Positions 16,607 to 25,951 are shown, counted from the stretch's first letter. The stretch is 64,000 nt of DNA from Streptomyces griseoviridis (GCA_014649155.1 BMSM01000026.1:1-64000), one strand, 5' to 3'. Translations and numbers: made by a program. Notes: generated by a model not told the origin, from the sequence alone.

Positions 16607-17302
16607 GTGGAAAACGGCGCCGCCCCGACCGCCCCGGCAGTGATTGTCGCCATCGACGGCCCCTCCGGCACGGGCAAGTCGAGCACGTCGAAGGCCGTCG
16701 CCGCGCAGCTCGGCCTGAGCTACCTGGACACCGGCGCCCAGTACCGGGCGATCACGTGGTGGATGGTGACCAACGGCATCGACACCGACGACGCGCAGGC
16801 GGTCGCCGCCGCGGCGGACAAGCCCGAGATCCTCTCCGGCACCGCCCCGGAGAACCCGACCATCACCGTCGACGGCGTGGACGTGGCCGCCCCGATCCGC
16901 ACCCAGGAGGTCACCTCCAAGGTCAGCGCGGTCAGCGCGGTCCCCGAGGTGCGGGCCCGGATCACCGAGTTGCAGCGGGCCATCGCCGCCTCCGCCGTGA
17001 CCGGCATCGTGGTCGAGGGCCGGGACATCGGCACCACCGTGCTGCCCGACGCCGACCTCAAGATCTTCCTCACCGCCTCCGCCGAGGCCCGCGCCGCCCG
17101 CCGCAGCGGCGAGCTGAAGGACGCCGACGTCAAGGCGACCCGGGAGGCGCTGATCAAGCGGGACGCCGCCGACTCCACCCGCAAGACCTCCCCGCTGGCC
17201 AAGGCGGACGACGCCGTCGAGGTGGACACCACCGACCTCACCCTCCAGCAGGTCATCGAGTGCGTCGTCTCCCTCGTCGAGGAGAAGCGGGCCGCCAGGT
17301 GA
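16607..17302 (+). CDS. cmk: (d)CMP kinase
   Basis: 231-aa cytidylate kinase transferring phosphate from ATP to CMP or dCMP. The P-loop IDGPSGTGKSSTSKAVA lies at about residues 15-31, followed by LDTGAQYRAITWW (CMP-binding) and VVEGRDIGTTVLPDADLKIFLTAS. AGGAAGG at 16591-16597 is 9 nt before GTG 16607, so the longer reading from 16559 is rejected. Translationally coupled to the acyltransferase and followed by der, the cmk-plsC-der order seen across actinobacteria. Confidence 0.96.
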   Translation: MENGAAPTAPAVIVAIDGPSGTGKSSTSKAVAAQLGLSYLDTGAQYRAITWWMVTNGIDTDDAQAVAAAADKPEILSGTAPENPTITVDGVDVAAPIRTQEVTSKVSAVSAVPEVRARITELQRAIAASAVTGIVVEGRDIGTTVLPDADLKIFLTASAEARAARRSGELKDADVKATREALIKRDAADSTRKTSPLAKADDAVEVDTTDLTLQQVIECVVSLVEEKRAAR

Positions 17303-17943
17303 CCGTCGCCTCCGAGCGGGGAGCCGAGGTCGGGCGGCGCATCGGCGTCGGCCTGATGTACGGGCTGTGGCGGCCCCGGGTGCTGGGCGCCTGGCGGGTG
17401 CCCGCCTCCGGCCCGGTGATCCTCGCCGTCAACCACGCGCACAACATAGACGGCCCGATGGTCATGGGCGTCGCGCCCCGGCCCACGCACTTCCTGATCA
17501 AGAAGGAGGCGTTCGTCGGCCCGCTCGACCCCTTCCTGACCGGCATCGGCCAGCTGAAGGTGGACCGCTCCGGCGCCGACCGCGCGGCGATCACCCGGGC
17601 GCTGGACGTGCTCGCGGCCGGCGGCGTCCTCGGGATCTTCCCGGAGGGCACCCGCGGCGAGGGCGACTTCGCCGCGCTGCGCGCCGGGCTCGCGTACTTC
17701 GCGGTCCGCAGCGGGGCGCCGATCGTGCCGGTGGCGGTGCTGGGAAGTTCCGGCCGGCCCGGACGGTTGATAAAGGCGCTGCCTCCGCTGCGCTCCCGCG
17801 TGGACGTCGTCTTCGGCGACCCCTTCGACGCGGGCGACGGCACGGGGCGGCGCACCCGCAAGGCGCTGGACGAGGCGACTGAGCGCATCCAGAAGCAGCT
17901 CACCGCGCACCTGGAGCACGCCAGGCGTCTCACCGGACGCTAG
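17299..17943 (+). CDS. plsC: 1-acyl-sn-glycerol-3-phosphate acyltransferase family protein
   Basis: 214-aa PlsC/LPLAT-family acyltransferase, expected to acylate lysophosphatidic acid or a related acceptor at the membrane face. The catalytic HX4D motif is NHAHNIDGP near residues 39-47, and the acceptor-binding block is IFPEGTRGEGDF near 114-125. GTG 17299 overlaps the cmk stop (GTGA). The substrate cannot be read from the sequence, so the gene symbol denotes the family. Confidence 0.85.
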   Translation: MTVASERGAEVGRRIGVGLMYGLWRPRVLGAWRVPASGPVILAVNHAHNIDGPMVMGVAPRPTHFLIKKEAFVGPLDPFLTGIGQLKVDRSGADRAAITRALDVLAAGGVLGIFPEGTRGEGDFAALRAGLAYFAVRSGAPIVPVAVLGSSGRPGRLIKALPPLRSRVDVVFGDPFDAGDGTGRRTRKALDEATERIQKQLTAHLEHARRLTGR

Positions 17944-18016
17944 GTAACACTTGAGTAGTGGATCACCCGGTACAGGGGTGCCCACCGATCACCACGATGA
18001 ACGAGGTACGGACTTC

Positions 18017-19495
18017 ATGAACGACGACATCCACTCCGGCGGCTCGGGCGAGGAGCACGACCACGGGGCGCTTGGCGACGCCGAGTACGCGCAGTTCATG
18101 GAGCTCGCCGCGGAAGAGGGCTTCGACGTCGAGGACGTCGAGGGCGCCATCGAGGCGGCCGGGCACGGCCCGCTGCCCGTCCTCGCCGTCGTAGGCCGCC
18201 CCAATGTCGGCAAGTCGACCCTGGTCAACCGGATCATCGGCCGCCGCGAGGCGGTCGTCGAGGACAAGCCCGGCGTCACCCGCGACCGCGTCACCTACGA
18301 GGCCGAATGGGCCGGCCGCCGCTTCAAGGTCGTCGACACCGGCGGCTGGGAGCAGGACGTCCTCGGCATCGACGCCTCCGTCGCCGCGCAGGCCGAGTAC
18401 GCCATCGAGGCGGCCGACGCGGTCGTCTTCGTGGTGGACGCCAAGGTCGGCGCCACCGACACCGACGAGGCCGTCGTACGGCTGCTGCGCAAGGCCGGCA
18501 AGCCGGTCGTGCTCTGCGCCAACAAGGTCGACGGCCCGAGCGGCGAGGCCGACGCGGCGTATCTGTGGTCACTGGGCCTGGGCGAGCCGCAGCCGGTCTC
18601 CGCGCTGCACGGCCGGGGCACCGGCGACATGCTGGACAAGGTCCTGGAGGCGCTGCCCGAGGCCCCGGAGCAGAGTTTCGGCACCGCGGTCGGCGGCCCG
18701 CGCCGCATCGCCCTGATCGGCCGCCCCAACGTCGGCAAGTCCTCGCTGCTGAACAAGGTGGCGGGCGAGGAGCGCGTCGTCGTCAACGAGCTGGCGGGCA
18801 CCACCCGCGACCCGGTCGACGAGCTGATCGAGCTGGGTGGCGTGACCTGGAAGTTCGTCGACACCGCCGGGATCCGCAAGCGGGTCCACCTCCAGCAGGG
18901 CGCCGACTACTACGCCTCGCTGCGCACCGCCGCCGCGGTCGAGAAGGCGGAGGTCGCGGTCATCCTGCTGGACGCCTCCGACTCCATCTCCGTGCAGGAC
19001 CAGCGGATCGTCACCATGGCCGTCGAGGCGGGCCGCGCGATCGTCCTCGCCTTCAACAAGTGGGACACCCTCGACGAGGAGCGCCGCTACTACCTGGAGC
19101 GGGAGATCGAGACCGAGCTGGGCCAGGTCGCCTGGGCGCCCCGGGTCAATGTCTCGGCGCGCACCGGCCGGCACATGGAGAAGCTGGTCCCCGCGATCGA
19201 GACGGCCCTGGCGGGCTGGGAGACCCGGGTGCCCACGGGCCGGCTCAACGCCTTCCTCGGCGAGCTGGTCGCCGCCCACCCGCACCCGGTGCGGGGCGGC
19301 AAGCAGCCGCGCATCCTGTTCGGTACCCAGGCGGGCACCAGGCCGCCGCGGTTCGTGCTCTTCGCGTCGGGCTTCATCGAGGCGGGCTACCGCCGGTTCA
19401 TCGAGCGCCGGCTGCGCGAGGAGTTCGGCTTCGAGGGCACCCCGATCCACATCTCCGTGCGGGTGCGCGAGAAGCGCGGCGCCAAGAAGAAGTAG
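18017..19495 (+). CDS. der: Ribosome biogenesis GTPase Der (EngA)
   Basis: 492-aa double GTPase required for 50S maturation. Two complete G domains are present: the first with VGRPNVGKSTLVNR near residue 58 and DTGGW, the second with IGRPNVGKSSLLNK near 233 and DTAGIRKR. A C-terminal KH-like domain ends in a basic tail (REKRGAKKK). The acidic N-terminal ~45 residues are an extension usual in actinobacteria. ATG 18017 has GAGG about 10 nt upstream; the upstream in-frame TTG 17951 has no ribosome site. Confidence 0.96.
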   Translation: MNDDIHSGGSGEEHDHGALGDAEYAQFMELAAEEGFDVEDVEGAIEAAGHGPLPVLAVVGRPNVGKSTLVNRIIGRREAVVEDKPGVTRDRVTYEAEWAGRRFKVVDTGGWEQDVLGIDASVAAQAEYAIEAADAVVFVVDAKVGATDTDEAVVRLLRKAGKPVVLCANKVDGPSGEADAAYLWSLGLGEPQPVSALHGRGTGDMLDKVLEALPEAPEQSFGTAVGGPRRIALIGRPNVGKSSLLNKVAGEERVVVNELAGTTRDPVDELIELGGVTWKFVDTAGIRKRVHLQQGADYYASLRTAAAVEKAEVAVILLDASDSISVQDQRIVTMAVEAGRAIVLAFNKWDTLDEERRYYLEREIETELGQVAWAPRVNVSARTGRHMEKLVPAIETALAGWETRVPTGRLNAFLGELVAAHPHPVRGGKQPRILFGTQAGTRPPRFVLFASGFIEAGYRRFIERRLREEFGFEGTPIHISVRVREKRGAKKK

Positions 19496-19502
19496 CGGAC
19501 GT

Positions 19503-19543
19503 ACGAAGGGGGCGGACCCGGTCACCGGGTCCGCCCCCTTCGT
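19503..19543 (+). terminator. Strong terminator after der
   Basis: 20-bp perfect arms (19503-19522 and 19524-19543) around a single unpaired base, beginning 8 nt after the der stop. It lies between der and a convergent gene, so it can serve both. Confidence 0.75.
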
Positions 19544-19554
19544 GCTGCCCGCCG

Positions 19555-19818
19555 TCAGGCGCCTCTGCGCGGGGCCGGCGGCAGCGCGGCCGGCACGTGG
19601 TGCATCCCGAGCCGGGCGCTGTGCGCGCCCGCGCTGTAGGCGCTGTACGAGCCCCTGCCCCGCGGGATGTGCCGGAAGGCGGTGAACCCCAGCTGTTCCT
19701 CGCCGCTGCGGTCGCCCGGGAGTGCGCGGAAGGACCTGACGTACTCGGCGTAGAGCGCGTCGTAGATCGGCGTGGCCGAGGGGCCGCTCTGGCGGTGGAA
19801 GGCGTCGTATGTGTGCAC
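19555..19818 (-). CDS. Hypothetical small protein
   Basis: 87-aa protein reading MHTYDAFHRQSGPSATPIYD onward with YAEYVRSFRALPGDRSGEE. Its mixed amino-acid composition differs from the Arg/Ala/Pro-rich shadow frames around it. It converges with der across the terminator. GTG 19818 is the most likely start; no strong ribosome site is visible, so the N-terminus is uncertain. I recognise no domain. Confidence 0.6.
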   Translation of the reverse strand: MHTYDAFHRQSGPSATPIYDALYAEYVRSFRALPGDRSGEEQLGFTAFRHIPRGRGSYSAYSAGAHSARLGMHHVPAALPPAPRRGA

Positions 19819-19910
19819 ATCCGTGCAAACGACCCCGCGGCCGAAGAGATGCGGCTGAGCAGCGCATCTCCCAGGGCGCGGGGCCGTCAGGACCGGGCGC
19901 GCGGTGCTCC

Positions 19911-20693
19911 TCAGGTGCCCGCCAGCGGCAGCGCCGCGGCGACCAGCCGCCCGCCGGCCGCCGCCTTGTCCAGCGCGTCCCGCAGCAGGTCCTCGCGCGG
20001 CTGGCGGCCGATCGAGCCGACCGGCGCGGCGAACATCAGCACCTGCTGGTGCTTGTTGGCGGCCGTGCGCCAGCCGTCGGTGACCTGGAGCGGCTGGTGC
20101 GCCTGCCACCAGGCCACCGGCCGGCCCTCCACGGCCCCCGGCTGGAGCACCGCGTGCAGCTGGCCCACGGCGAGCAGCACGGACCAGCCGTGCAGCACGG
20201 GCGGCACCGAGGACAGCTCGGTGACCGGCATGAACCCCTGCTCGATCAGGAGGGGGAGGAATTCGTCGCTGGTCCCGGAGCTGCCCGGCCGGACGACGGG
20301 CGCGGTCGGCTCCACGACCAGGGCCGGGTGCAGTTCCCCGGCGATCAGGATCAGACCGCTGGTCACGCCGAGCACCGCCTGCTCGGGCACGACCTTCTCC
20401 GGTTCCGGGCCGGCGGTGTCGCCGCTGATGGACTTCACGGCGCCCTGGAGCTGCTCCTCGGTCACCTTCACCACCTGGGAGGGCAGACAGCCGGCGTGGG
20501 CGAAGGCGAGGACGGCGGTCTCGTCCCCGATGAACAGGACGGTGCTGGTGCGCTCCTGCTCGCAGTCGCCCGGGGTGCGGCAGGAGGTGCAGTCGTAACT
20601 GCCCGGGGCGGTCTCTCCGGCGAGCAGGCGGTCGGCTTCTTCGTCGCCGATCTCGGCGCGTACCTCGTCGCTGACGTCGAGCATGCGCGGCAC
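19911..20693 (-). CDS. Hypothetical protein with Cys cluster
   Basis: 260-aa protein. Near the N-terminus it has CTSCRTPGDC (C-x2-C-x5-C), with another Cys in AHAGC, an arrangement that could bind a metal. The rest is a mixed alpha/beta protein (VLFIGDETAVLAFAHAG, SGLILIAGELHPALVVEP) without a domain I can name. GTG 20693 is chosen because GAGGGAG lies 6 nt upstream; an in-frame ATG at 20771 would add 26 residues but has no ribosome site. Confidence 0.75.
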   Translation of the reverse strand: MPRMLDVSDEVRAEIGDEEADRLLAGETAPGSYDCTSCRTPGDCEQERTSTVLFIGDETAVLAFAHAGCLPSQVVKVTEEQLQGAVKSISGDTAGPEPEKVVPEQAVLGVTSGLILIAGELHPALVVEPTAPVVRPGSSGTSDEFLPLLIEQGFMPVTELSSVPPVLHGWSVLLAVGQLHAVLQPGAVEGRPVAWWQAHQPLQVTDGWRTAANKHQQVLMFAAPVGSIGRQPREDLLRDALDKAAAGGRLVAAALPLAGT

Positions 20694-21015
20694 GGGTGGC
20701 TCCCTCGGGATGCGGTACGTGGCGGGACCGGGCGCGACCGGCCCCGCGGTCCGGGTGGGTCCCCGGCTCATGAAGAAGACAACGGACGATCTGAGGCAGG
20801 GGTCACGCCCCGGCACGAACGGAATCGAACCAACCGGCACCCGCGGTGACCGGCCGGCCGGGCCGGGCCGGGCCACCTCAAATCAACGTGTTCCAGGGAG
20901 AGTTGGGGGTGCCTCATGGACGGCCCACCACCTGGGTGACAGGTCGACAAATCAGGAAATCGGGGAATGAAGCGGGTGGCCGGAACCAGCCGGTGCCGGG
21001 GCTCCCGTCGCCGTC
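20694..21015 (-). other. Intergenic region between hypothetical gene and ctaD
   Basis: Contains the ribosome site of the downstream gene and possibly its promoter. A GCC/GGCC-rich tract (20855-20875) could fold but gives no clear hairpin. No supported gene was seen on either strand. Confidence 0.4.
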
Positions 21016-22698
21016 TCACCCGTCCGCCTGGTGCCGCTTCGGCTCGGGCTGCGGGGCCTGGGCCGCGTACCGGGGGTGGTGCAGGTCGAAGGCGGGCGAC
21101 TCGGAGCGGATGCGGGGCAGGGCGTGGAAGTTGTGCCGGGGCGGCGGGCAGGAGGTCGCCCACTCCAGGGAGCGGCCGAAGCCCCAGGGGTCGTCGACCT
21201 CCACCTTGCGGCCGTACTTCGCGGTCTTCCAGACGTTGTGGAGGAACGGCAGCGTGGAGAAGCCGAGCAGGAAGGCGCCGATGGTGGAGAGCGTGTTCAA
21301 CGCGGTGAAGCCGTCGGCGGCGAGGTAGTCCGCGTACCGGCGGGGCATGCCCTCGGCGCCCAGCCAGTGCTGCACCAGGAAGGTGAGGTGGAAGCCGGTG
21401 AACAGGGTCCAGAACTGGATCTTGCCGAGCCGTTCGTCGAGCATCCTGCCGGTGAACTTGGGCCACCAGAAGTAGAACCCGGCGAAGGTCGCGAAGACGA
21501 CGGTGCCGAAGACGACGTAGTGGAAGTGGGCGACGACGAAGTAGGTGTCGCTGACGTGGAAGTCGAGCGGCGGCGAGGCCAGGATCACGCCGGTCAGACC
21601 GCCGAACAGGAAGGACACCAGGAAGCCGGTCGCCCACAGCATCGGCGTCTCGAAGGAGAGCGAGCCCTTGAGCATGGTGCCGGTCCAGTTGAAGAACTTC
21701 ACGCCCGTCGGCACCGCGATCAGGAAGCTCAGGAACGAGAAGAACGGCAGCAGCACCGCACCGGTGACGAACATGTGGTGCGCCCACACCACCACCGACA
21801 GGCCGGTGATCGCCATCGTCGCCGCCACCAGCGTCAGATAGCCGAACAGCGGCTTGCGGGCGAAGACCGGGATGATCTCGCTGATGATCCCGAAGAACGG
21901 CAGCGCGATGATGTACACCTCGGGATGGCCGAAGAACCAGAACAGGTGCTGCCACAGCAGCGCGCCGCCGTTGCCCGCGGCGAACACCTGGCTGCCGAAC
22001 CGCCGGTCCGCCTCCAGGACCAGCAGCGCCGCCGCGAGCACCGGGAACGCCAGCAGGATCAGGATCGACGTGAACAGGGTGTTCCAGACGAAGATCGGCA
22101 TCCGGAACATCGTCATGCCCGGGGCCCGCATCCCGATGATCGTGGTGAGGAAGTTGACCGCGCCGAGGATCGTCCCGAACCCGGACAGCGCCAGCCCCAT
22201 GATCCACAGGTCGGCGCCGACGCCGGGGGAGTGCACCTGGCTGTTGAGCGGCGCGTACGCGAACCAGCCGAAGGCGGCCGGACCGCCCGGCACCAGCAGC
22301 GAGCCGAGCACGATCAGCCCGCCGAAGAGGAACAGCCAGTACGAGAGCATGTTCAGCCGGGGGAAGGCGACGTCGGGGGCGCCGATCTGGAGCGGCATCA
22401 GCTCGTTGGCGAACCCCGCGAAGCTCGGGGTCGCGAAGAGCAGCAGCATGATCGTGCCGTGCATCGTGAAGAGCTGGTTGAACTGCTGGTTGTCGACGAT
22501 CTGGAGCCCCGGCCGGGCCAGCTCTGCCCGCATCATCAGGGCCATGACACCCGCGACCAGGAAGAACAGGAACGACGTGATCAGGTAGAGGTGGCCGATC
22601 TTCTTGTGGTCGGTGGTGGTCAGCCAGTCCACCACCACCCGTCCGGGCCGCCCGGCCTGCCCCGCATCCGCCGTCGCCACCGTGGTCCGCGTACTCAT
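21016..22698 (-). CDS. ctaD: Cytochrome c oxidase subunit I
   Basis: 560-aa haem-copper oxidase subunit I with about 12 membrane helices, the catalytic core of aa3-type oxidase that reduces O2 and pumps protons. Diagnostic elements are FTMHGTIMLLLFATP (haem ligand region), WQHLFWFFGHPEVY (the Cu-B His and cross-linked Tyr), WAHHMFVTG (the two further Cu-B His) and VVAHFHYVVFG (haem ligands). GGAGGGG precedes ATG 22698. No ctaC, ctaE, ctaF or qcr genes are adjacent, so this is a stand-alone copy, probably additional to the main operon elsewhere. Confidence 0.96.
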   Translation of the reverse strand: MSTRTTVATADAGQAGRPGRVVVDWLTTTDHKKIGHLYLITSFLFFLVAGVMALMMRAELARPGLQIVDNQQFNQLFTMHGTIMLLLFATPSFAGFANELMPLQIGAPDVAFPRLNMLSYWLFLFGGLIVLGSLLVPGGPAAFGWFAYAPLNSQVHSPGVGADLWIMGLALSGFGTILGAVNFLTTIIGMRAPGMTMFRMPIFVWNTLFTSILILLAFPVLAAALLVLEADRRFGSQVFAAGNGGALLWQHLFWFFGHPEVYIIALPFFGIISEIIPVFARKPLFGYLTLVAATMAITGLSVVVWAHHMFVTGAVLLPFFSFLSFLIAVPTGVKFFNWTGTMLKGSLSFETPMLWATGFLVSFLFGGLTGVILASPPLDFHVSDTYFVVAHFHYVVFGTVVFATFAGFYFWWPKFTGRMLDERLGKIQFWTLFTGFHLTFLVQHWLGAEGMPRRYADYLAADGFTALNTLSTIGAFLLGFSTLPFLHNVWKTAKYGRKVEVDDPWGFGRSLEWATSCPPPRHNFHALPRIRSESPAFDLHHPRYAAQAPQPEPKRHQADG

Positions 22699-23139
22699 CG
22701 CCCGCCCCTCCGTCGTCGGCTCACGGCCCCGCCGGGGCCCGCACGCCCACGCCATGATGCTCGCGCCGCCGGGCGGCCGACAGGGGGCGTGCGCGACCGT
22801 CCGGCCGTACCGCCTGTGCCGGCCGGTACGGTCCGTGGCGGCCCGGGATTCGCGTCCCGTCCGGGAAGGCCGCCGGCGGGCCGGAATACGACGGTTCCCG
22901 AAGGCCGGTATCCGCCTGTTTTTCGCGCGGTTATTCGAAGGGCCCGGAGGGAGTGTGCGAACCCCGGCGGAATTGTCGGCGGGAATGCGCCGCGCGGCCG
23001 TGGGGAACCGCCCGTCCGGGTGACGGACTTCCGTCGGAACACGCGCTGTGATCTGTGACAGAAGTGTGACGGGACGGGGCCGCGTACCGGATACCGGGCC
23101 GGGCTTCCCCGGTCGCCGGACAGGGCATAGCGTGGCGGC
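22699..23139. other. Divergent intergenic region, ctaD / I78 inhibitor
   Basis: Holds the promoters of two divergent genes. The stretch around 22905-22960 is relatively AT-rich for this genome. Frames through it are Arg/Pro/Gly-rich shadows and no gene or clear operator can be supported. Confidence 0.4.
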
Positions 23140-23355
23140 ATGGCACCGAATCCGTCACCTTCGGACGAACCCCAGGACAGTCCGGACGCCTACGTCGGCC
23201 TCGCCGCCGACGCGGCCGAGCAGCGGGCGCGGGAGCGGGGGTGGACCGCCGTGCGGTCCCTGCCGCCCGGCGCGATCATCACCATGGAGTACCGCGTGGG
23301 CCGGCTCAACCTGGAGGTGCGCGACGGCCGCGTGGCGCGGGCCTGGAAGGGCTGA
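23140..23355 (+). CDS. I78 family peptidase inhibitor
   Basis: 71-aa protein of the small I78-type inhibitor family. The conserved core runs from AVRSLPPGAIITMEYRVGRL to the RLNLEV-x-DGRVARAW end, with the acidic and basic residues expected of the inhibitory loop. No export signal is evident, so it is predicted cytosolic. It may act on a serine peptidase; the target is unknown. Monocistronic, ending 28 nt before a strong hairpin. Confidence 0.8.
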   Translation: MAPNPSPSDEPQDSPDAYVGLAADAAEQRARERGWTAVRSLPPGAIITMEYRVGRLNLEVRDGRVARAWKG

Positions 23356-23383
23356 GGGGCGCCTCCGGCGAGCCGCGCGACGA

Positions 23384-23423
23384 CGCCGGCCCCGGTCTCC
23401 CGCACGGGAGACCGGGGCCGGCG
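23384..23423. terminator. Bidirectional terminator between convergent genes
   Basis: 19-bp perfect arms (23384-23402 and 23405-23423) with a 2-nt loop, lying between the inhibitor gene (+) and the PAP2 gene (-). The second gene's stop is at 23442, so the hairpin is well placed for both. Confidence 0.75.
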
Positions 23424-23441
23424 CGTGCGTACCGGGGGCGG

Positions 23442-24452
23442 TCAGCCGCCCGAGAGGGGGCGGGCGCCGGAGGGGGACGCGGCGCCCCGTGGATGACGGT
23501 CGGAGTGCGGCGGCCGGCGGCTGCCGGCCGGGGTGACCGGCGAACGCTCCGCGCGGCTGGTGTGCGGCCCCGGAGCGAGGTACACCGGCGCCCGGGAGCG
23601 GCCCGGGGCGACCGGCTCGCGCGCCGCGGCGTCCGGGTCGGTGACGGCGGGCGCGAGCACCACGGGACCGGAGGGCGCGGACGCCGTGCGCCCCTGCCGG
23701 GCCGCCCAGCGGTCGCGCAGCCCCAGGAGCCACGCCTCCGCGCGGGCGATCAGCGGCTCGAACCAGGGCAGCGCCAGCAGGATCAGCAGCCCCGCGATCC
23801 AGCCGAGGACCACGTCGCTGAGCCAGTGCGTACCGAGGTAGACGGTGGACATCCCGACACCGAGCGAGGTGACCGCCGACACGGCGGACAACCAGCGGCG
23901 GGTCGCGGGCGTCGAGGCGAGATAGGCCAGGATGCCCCAGGTCACCACGGCGTTCGCGGTGTGACCGCTCGGAAATATATCGCCGCCGGCCCACATCTCG
24001 TTCGAGCCGACGGTGGTCGCGTAGTGGGGTCCCAGCCGTCCCATGCCGTACTTGGCGGCGCCCACGGTGACGTTCAGCAGCAGCAGCGAGACGCCCAGCG
24101 CGAGCATCGGGCGCAGCGTGTGCTGCCGCCAGGAGCGCCAGCCCAGCCAGGCGGCGACCATCACGGCGGTGGGGCCGCGCTGGCCCAGCACCACGTAGTA
24201 GTCCACGAAGGCGTGGATCTCCGGCCACTGCTGGTACGGCCGGAAGAACATGACCTGCCAGTCGAGCCGGACGAGCCAGGAGGTGATCACCACGGCCCAC
24301 ACGATCGCGACGTACACCGCGAGGGACCCGGCGACCAACGCGATCCTGTGCCGGCTCATCTTCGGCACGTCGAGATGGACCGGCCGTTCGGGCTCCCGGT
24401 CCAGTCTCGCGAACACCCGGTCCAGACGGGTGAGGTTCCGTTCGGTACGCAC
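23442..24452 (-). CDS. PAP2-family membrane phosphatase
   Basis: About 336-aa integral membrane phosphatidic-acid-phosphatase-like protein, probably a lipid phosphatase acting at the outer membrane face. The three PAP2 motifs are visible: KYGMGRLGP, FPSGHTAN and STVYLGTHWLSDV, with catalytic His residues in the last two. Six hydrophobic segments are expected. The last ~110 residues are Ala/Pro/Arg-rich and extend past the domain. GTG 24452 is chosen as start; a TTG at 24497 would extend it. Neither has a strong ribosome site. Confidence 0.87.
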   Translation of the reverse strand: MRTERNLTRLDRVFARLDREPERPVHLDVPKMSRHRIALVAGSLAVYVAIVWAVVITSWLVRLDWQVMFFRPYQQWPEIHAFVDYYVVLGQRGPTAVMVAAWLGWRSWRQHTLRPMLALGVSLLLLNVTVGAAKYGMGRLGPHYATTVGSNEMWAGGDIFPSGHTANAVVTWGILAYLASTPATRRWLSAVSAVTSLGVGMSTVYLGTHWLSDVVLGWIAGLLILLALPWFEPLIARAEAWLLGLRDRWAARQGRTASAPSGPVVLAPAVTDPDAAAREPVAPGRSRAPVYLAPGPHTSRAERSPVTPAGSRRPPHSDRHPRGAASPSGARPLSGG

Positions 24453-24757
24453 CCAATCGACGTTACAGCGAGTGAGGTCTCGTGCCCGCCGAATCAACGG
24501 CTTTGTGATGACGATGTGATGTGGGATTCCTCTCAGGACGTGCCCTAATTCCCTGGATTCGGCGGATCATGCGGGGCGCGCCCTTCATTTCTTTTGATCA
24601 TTCCGGGCGGCGGTTTTATCGTGCTTATGAATTCGTTCACCGAATGCTGGTACGGAATTCTTCCCGCGCTCACCGAGGGCGCTCACGGCCGGTCACGGAG
24701 GACGGACCGGGCAGACCGGACAAGCCGGAAGAGCGGTGCCGGGGACCGGGCGGGCCG
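24453..24757 (-). other. Intergenic region upstream of PAP2 gene
   Basis: A locally AT-rich patch (24575-24660, including TTCATTTCTTTTGATCATT) is likely the promoter region. No gene or terminator with perfect arms was found. Confidence 0.4.
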
Positions 24758-25951
24758 TCAGGGCGGGCCCGAGCCGTTCAGCCAGAACGCGCCGTACAGA
24801 GCCGACGCCACCGCGACCGGTACCAGCACCGCCGCCGCCCCGGCGGTCCGGCTCCGGGCGAGGACCGCGGCGAGCGGCAGCAGCAGCGGGAAGGCGGGCA
24901 GCAGCAGGCGCGGCTTGGAACCGAAATAACCCGACGCGCCCAGGGCCAACAGGGTGACGAGCCCCGTGTACACCAGCAGGGCGAGCGGCAGCCGCCGCCG
25001 TACGCCGAGGACGTAGAGCCAGCCCACCAGCGCGACGCCGGCGGCCAGGCCCGCGCCCGCCAGGGCCGACGGGAACCCCGTGAACAGGCCGGCGGTGAAA
25101 CGGGCGAAGGCCCAGCCGCCGTCGAAGCCGTTGCGCCAGCCCGCCTGCACGTCGAGGTAGCCGAGGAGGCCGCCGCCGGCGCGATGCCCGGCCCACACCA
25201 CGTACCCGACGGCGCCCAGGGGCGCGAGCAGCATGCCCAGCGCGCACCGCGCGCCCTCGCCGGGGGCGCGTACGGTCGCCCGCGCGCCGTGCGTACCGGC
25301 GGTGCTCCGGGTTCGCGCGAATGCCGCAACGCCGGCCGCCCACACCGCCGCCGCCACCGCGAGACCCACCGGCCGGGTCAGCCCGGCCGCCAGTGCGAGG
25401 GCGCCCGCCGTCACCCAGCGGCGGGTGAGGGCCGCGTACAGCGACCAGGCCGCCAGCGCCGTGAACAGCGACTCGCTGTACGCCATCGACTGCACGATCC
25501 CGACCGGAAGTACGGCCCACAGCAGCACCAGGCAGACACCGGCGCGCCCGCCGCCGACGTGCTCGCCGACCGCGTACACGCCCCAGGCCGCCGCGAGCGA
25601 GGCCAGCAGGCTCACCACGAACCCGGCGTCCGCGTACGACAGGGGCGTCAGCGTCGCGCCGAACCGCTCCAGCCAGGGCAGCAGCGGGAAGAAGGCCAGG
25701 TCGGAGTGGATGTCGCCGGTGGGCAGCCGCACCTCGTGGCCGTAGCCCTCCGCGGCGATCCCGCTGTACCAGAGGGAGTCCCAGCGGGCGGTCAGCAGGG
25801 TGTACGCGCTCTTGTCGCGCGCCGCGCTCCACAGGGCCAGGGTCAGCAGGCCGAGGGCGCGTACGGCGGCGAAGCCGAGGAGCGCCGGCGCGGCCCGGCG
25901 CGCGGCGCCGGTGCGGCGGTCCGGCACCGCGCGTGTCTCCAGGTAGGTCAC
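24758..25951 (-). CDS. PIG-V-like mannosyltransferase family membrane protein
   Basis: 397-aa multi-pass membrane glycosyltransferase of the GT-C type. The first extracytoplasmic loop has ARWDSLWYSGIAAEGYG, the WDS-x-WY and IA-x-x-GY pattern of PIG-V-like mannosyltransferases that use a lipid-linked mannose donor. About ten hydrophobic helices follow. SMAYSESLFTALAAWSLYA is another family feature. GTG 25951 is chosen because the residues before it are not hydrophobic or conserved-looking. Acceptor and pathway are unknown. Confidence 0.82.
   Translation of the reverse strand: MTYLETRAVPDRRTGAARRAAPALLGFAAVRALGLLTLALWSAARDKSAYTLLTARWDSLWYSGIAAEGYGHEVRLPTGDIHSDLAFFPLLPWLERFGATLTPLSYADAGFVVSLLASLAAAWGVYAVGEHVGGGRAGVCLVLLWAVLPVGIVQSMAYSESLFTALAAWSLYAALTRRWVTAGALALAAGLTRPVGLAVAAAVWAAGVAAFARTRSTAGTHGARATVRAPGEGARCALGMLLAPLGAVGYVVWAGHRAGGGLLGYLDVQAGWRNGFDGGWAFARFTAGLFTGFPSALAGAGLAAGVALVGWLYVLGVRRRLPLALLVYTGLVTLLALGASGYFGSKPRLLLPAFPLLLPLAAVLARSRTAGAAAVLVPVAVASALYGAFWLNGSGPP

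Noticed and set aside
21031..23058. 675-aa plus-strand frame opposite ctaD
   Set aside because: Composition dominated by Glu/Arg/Gln/His repeats, the antisense of membrane-helix codons; ctaD motifs on the minus strand are unambiguous.
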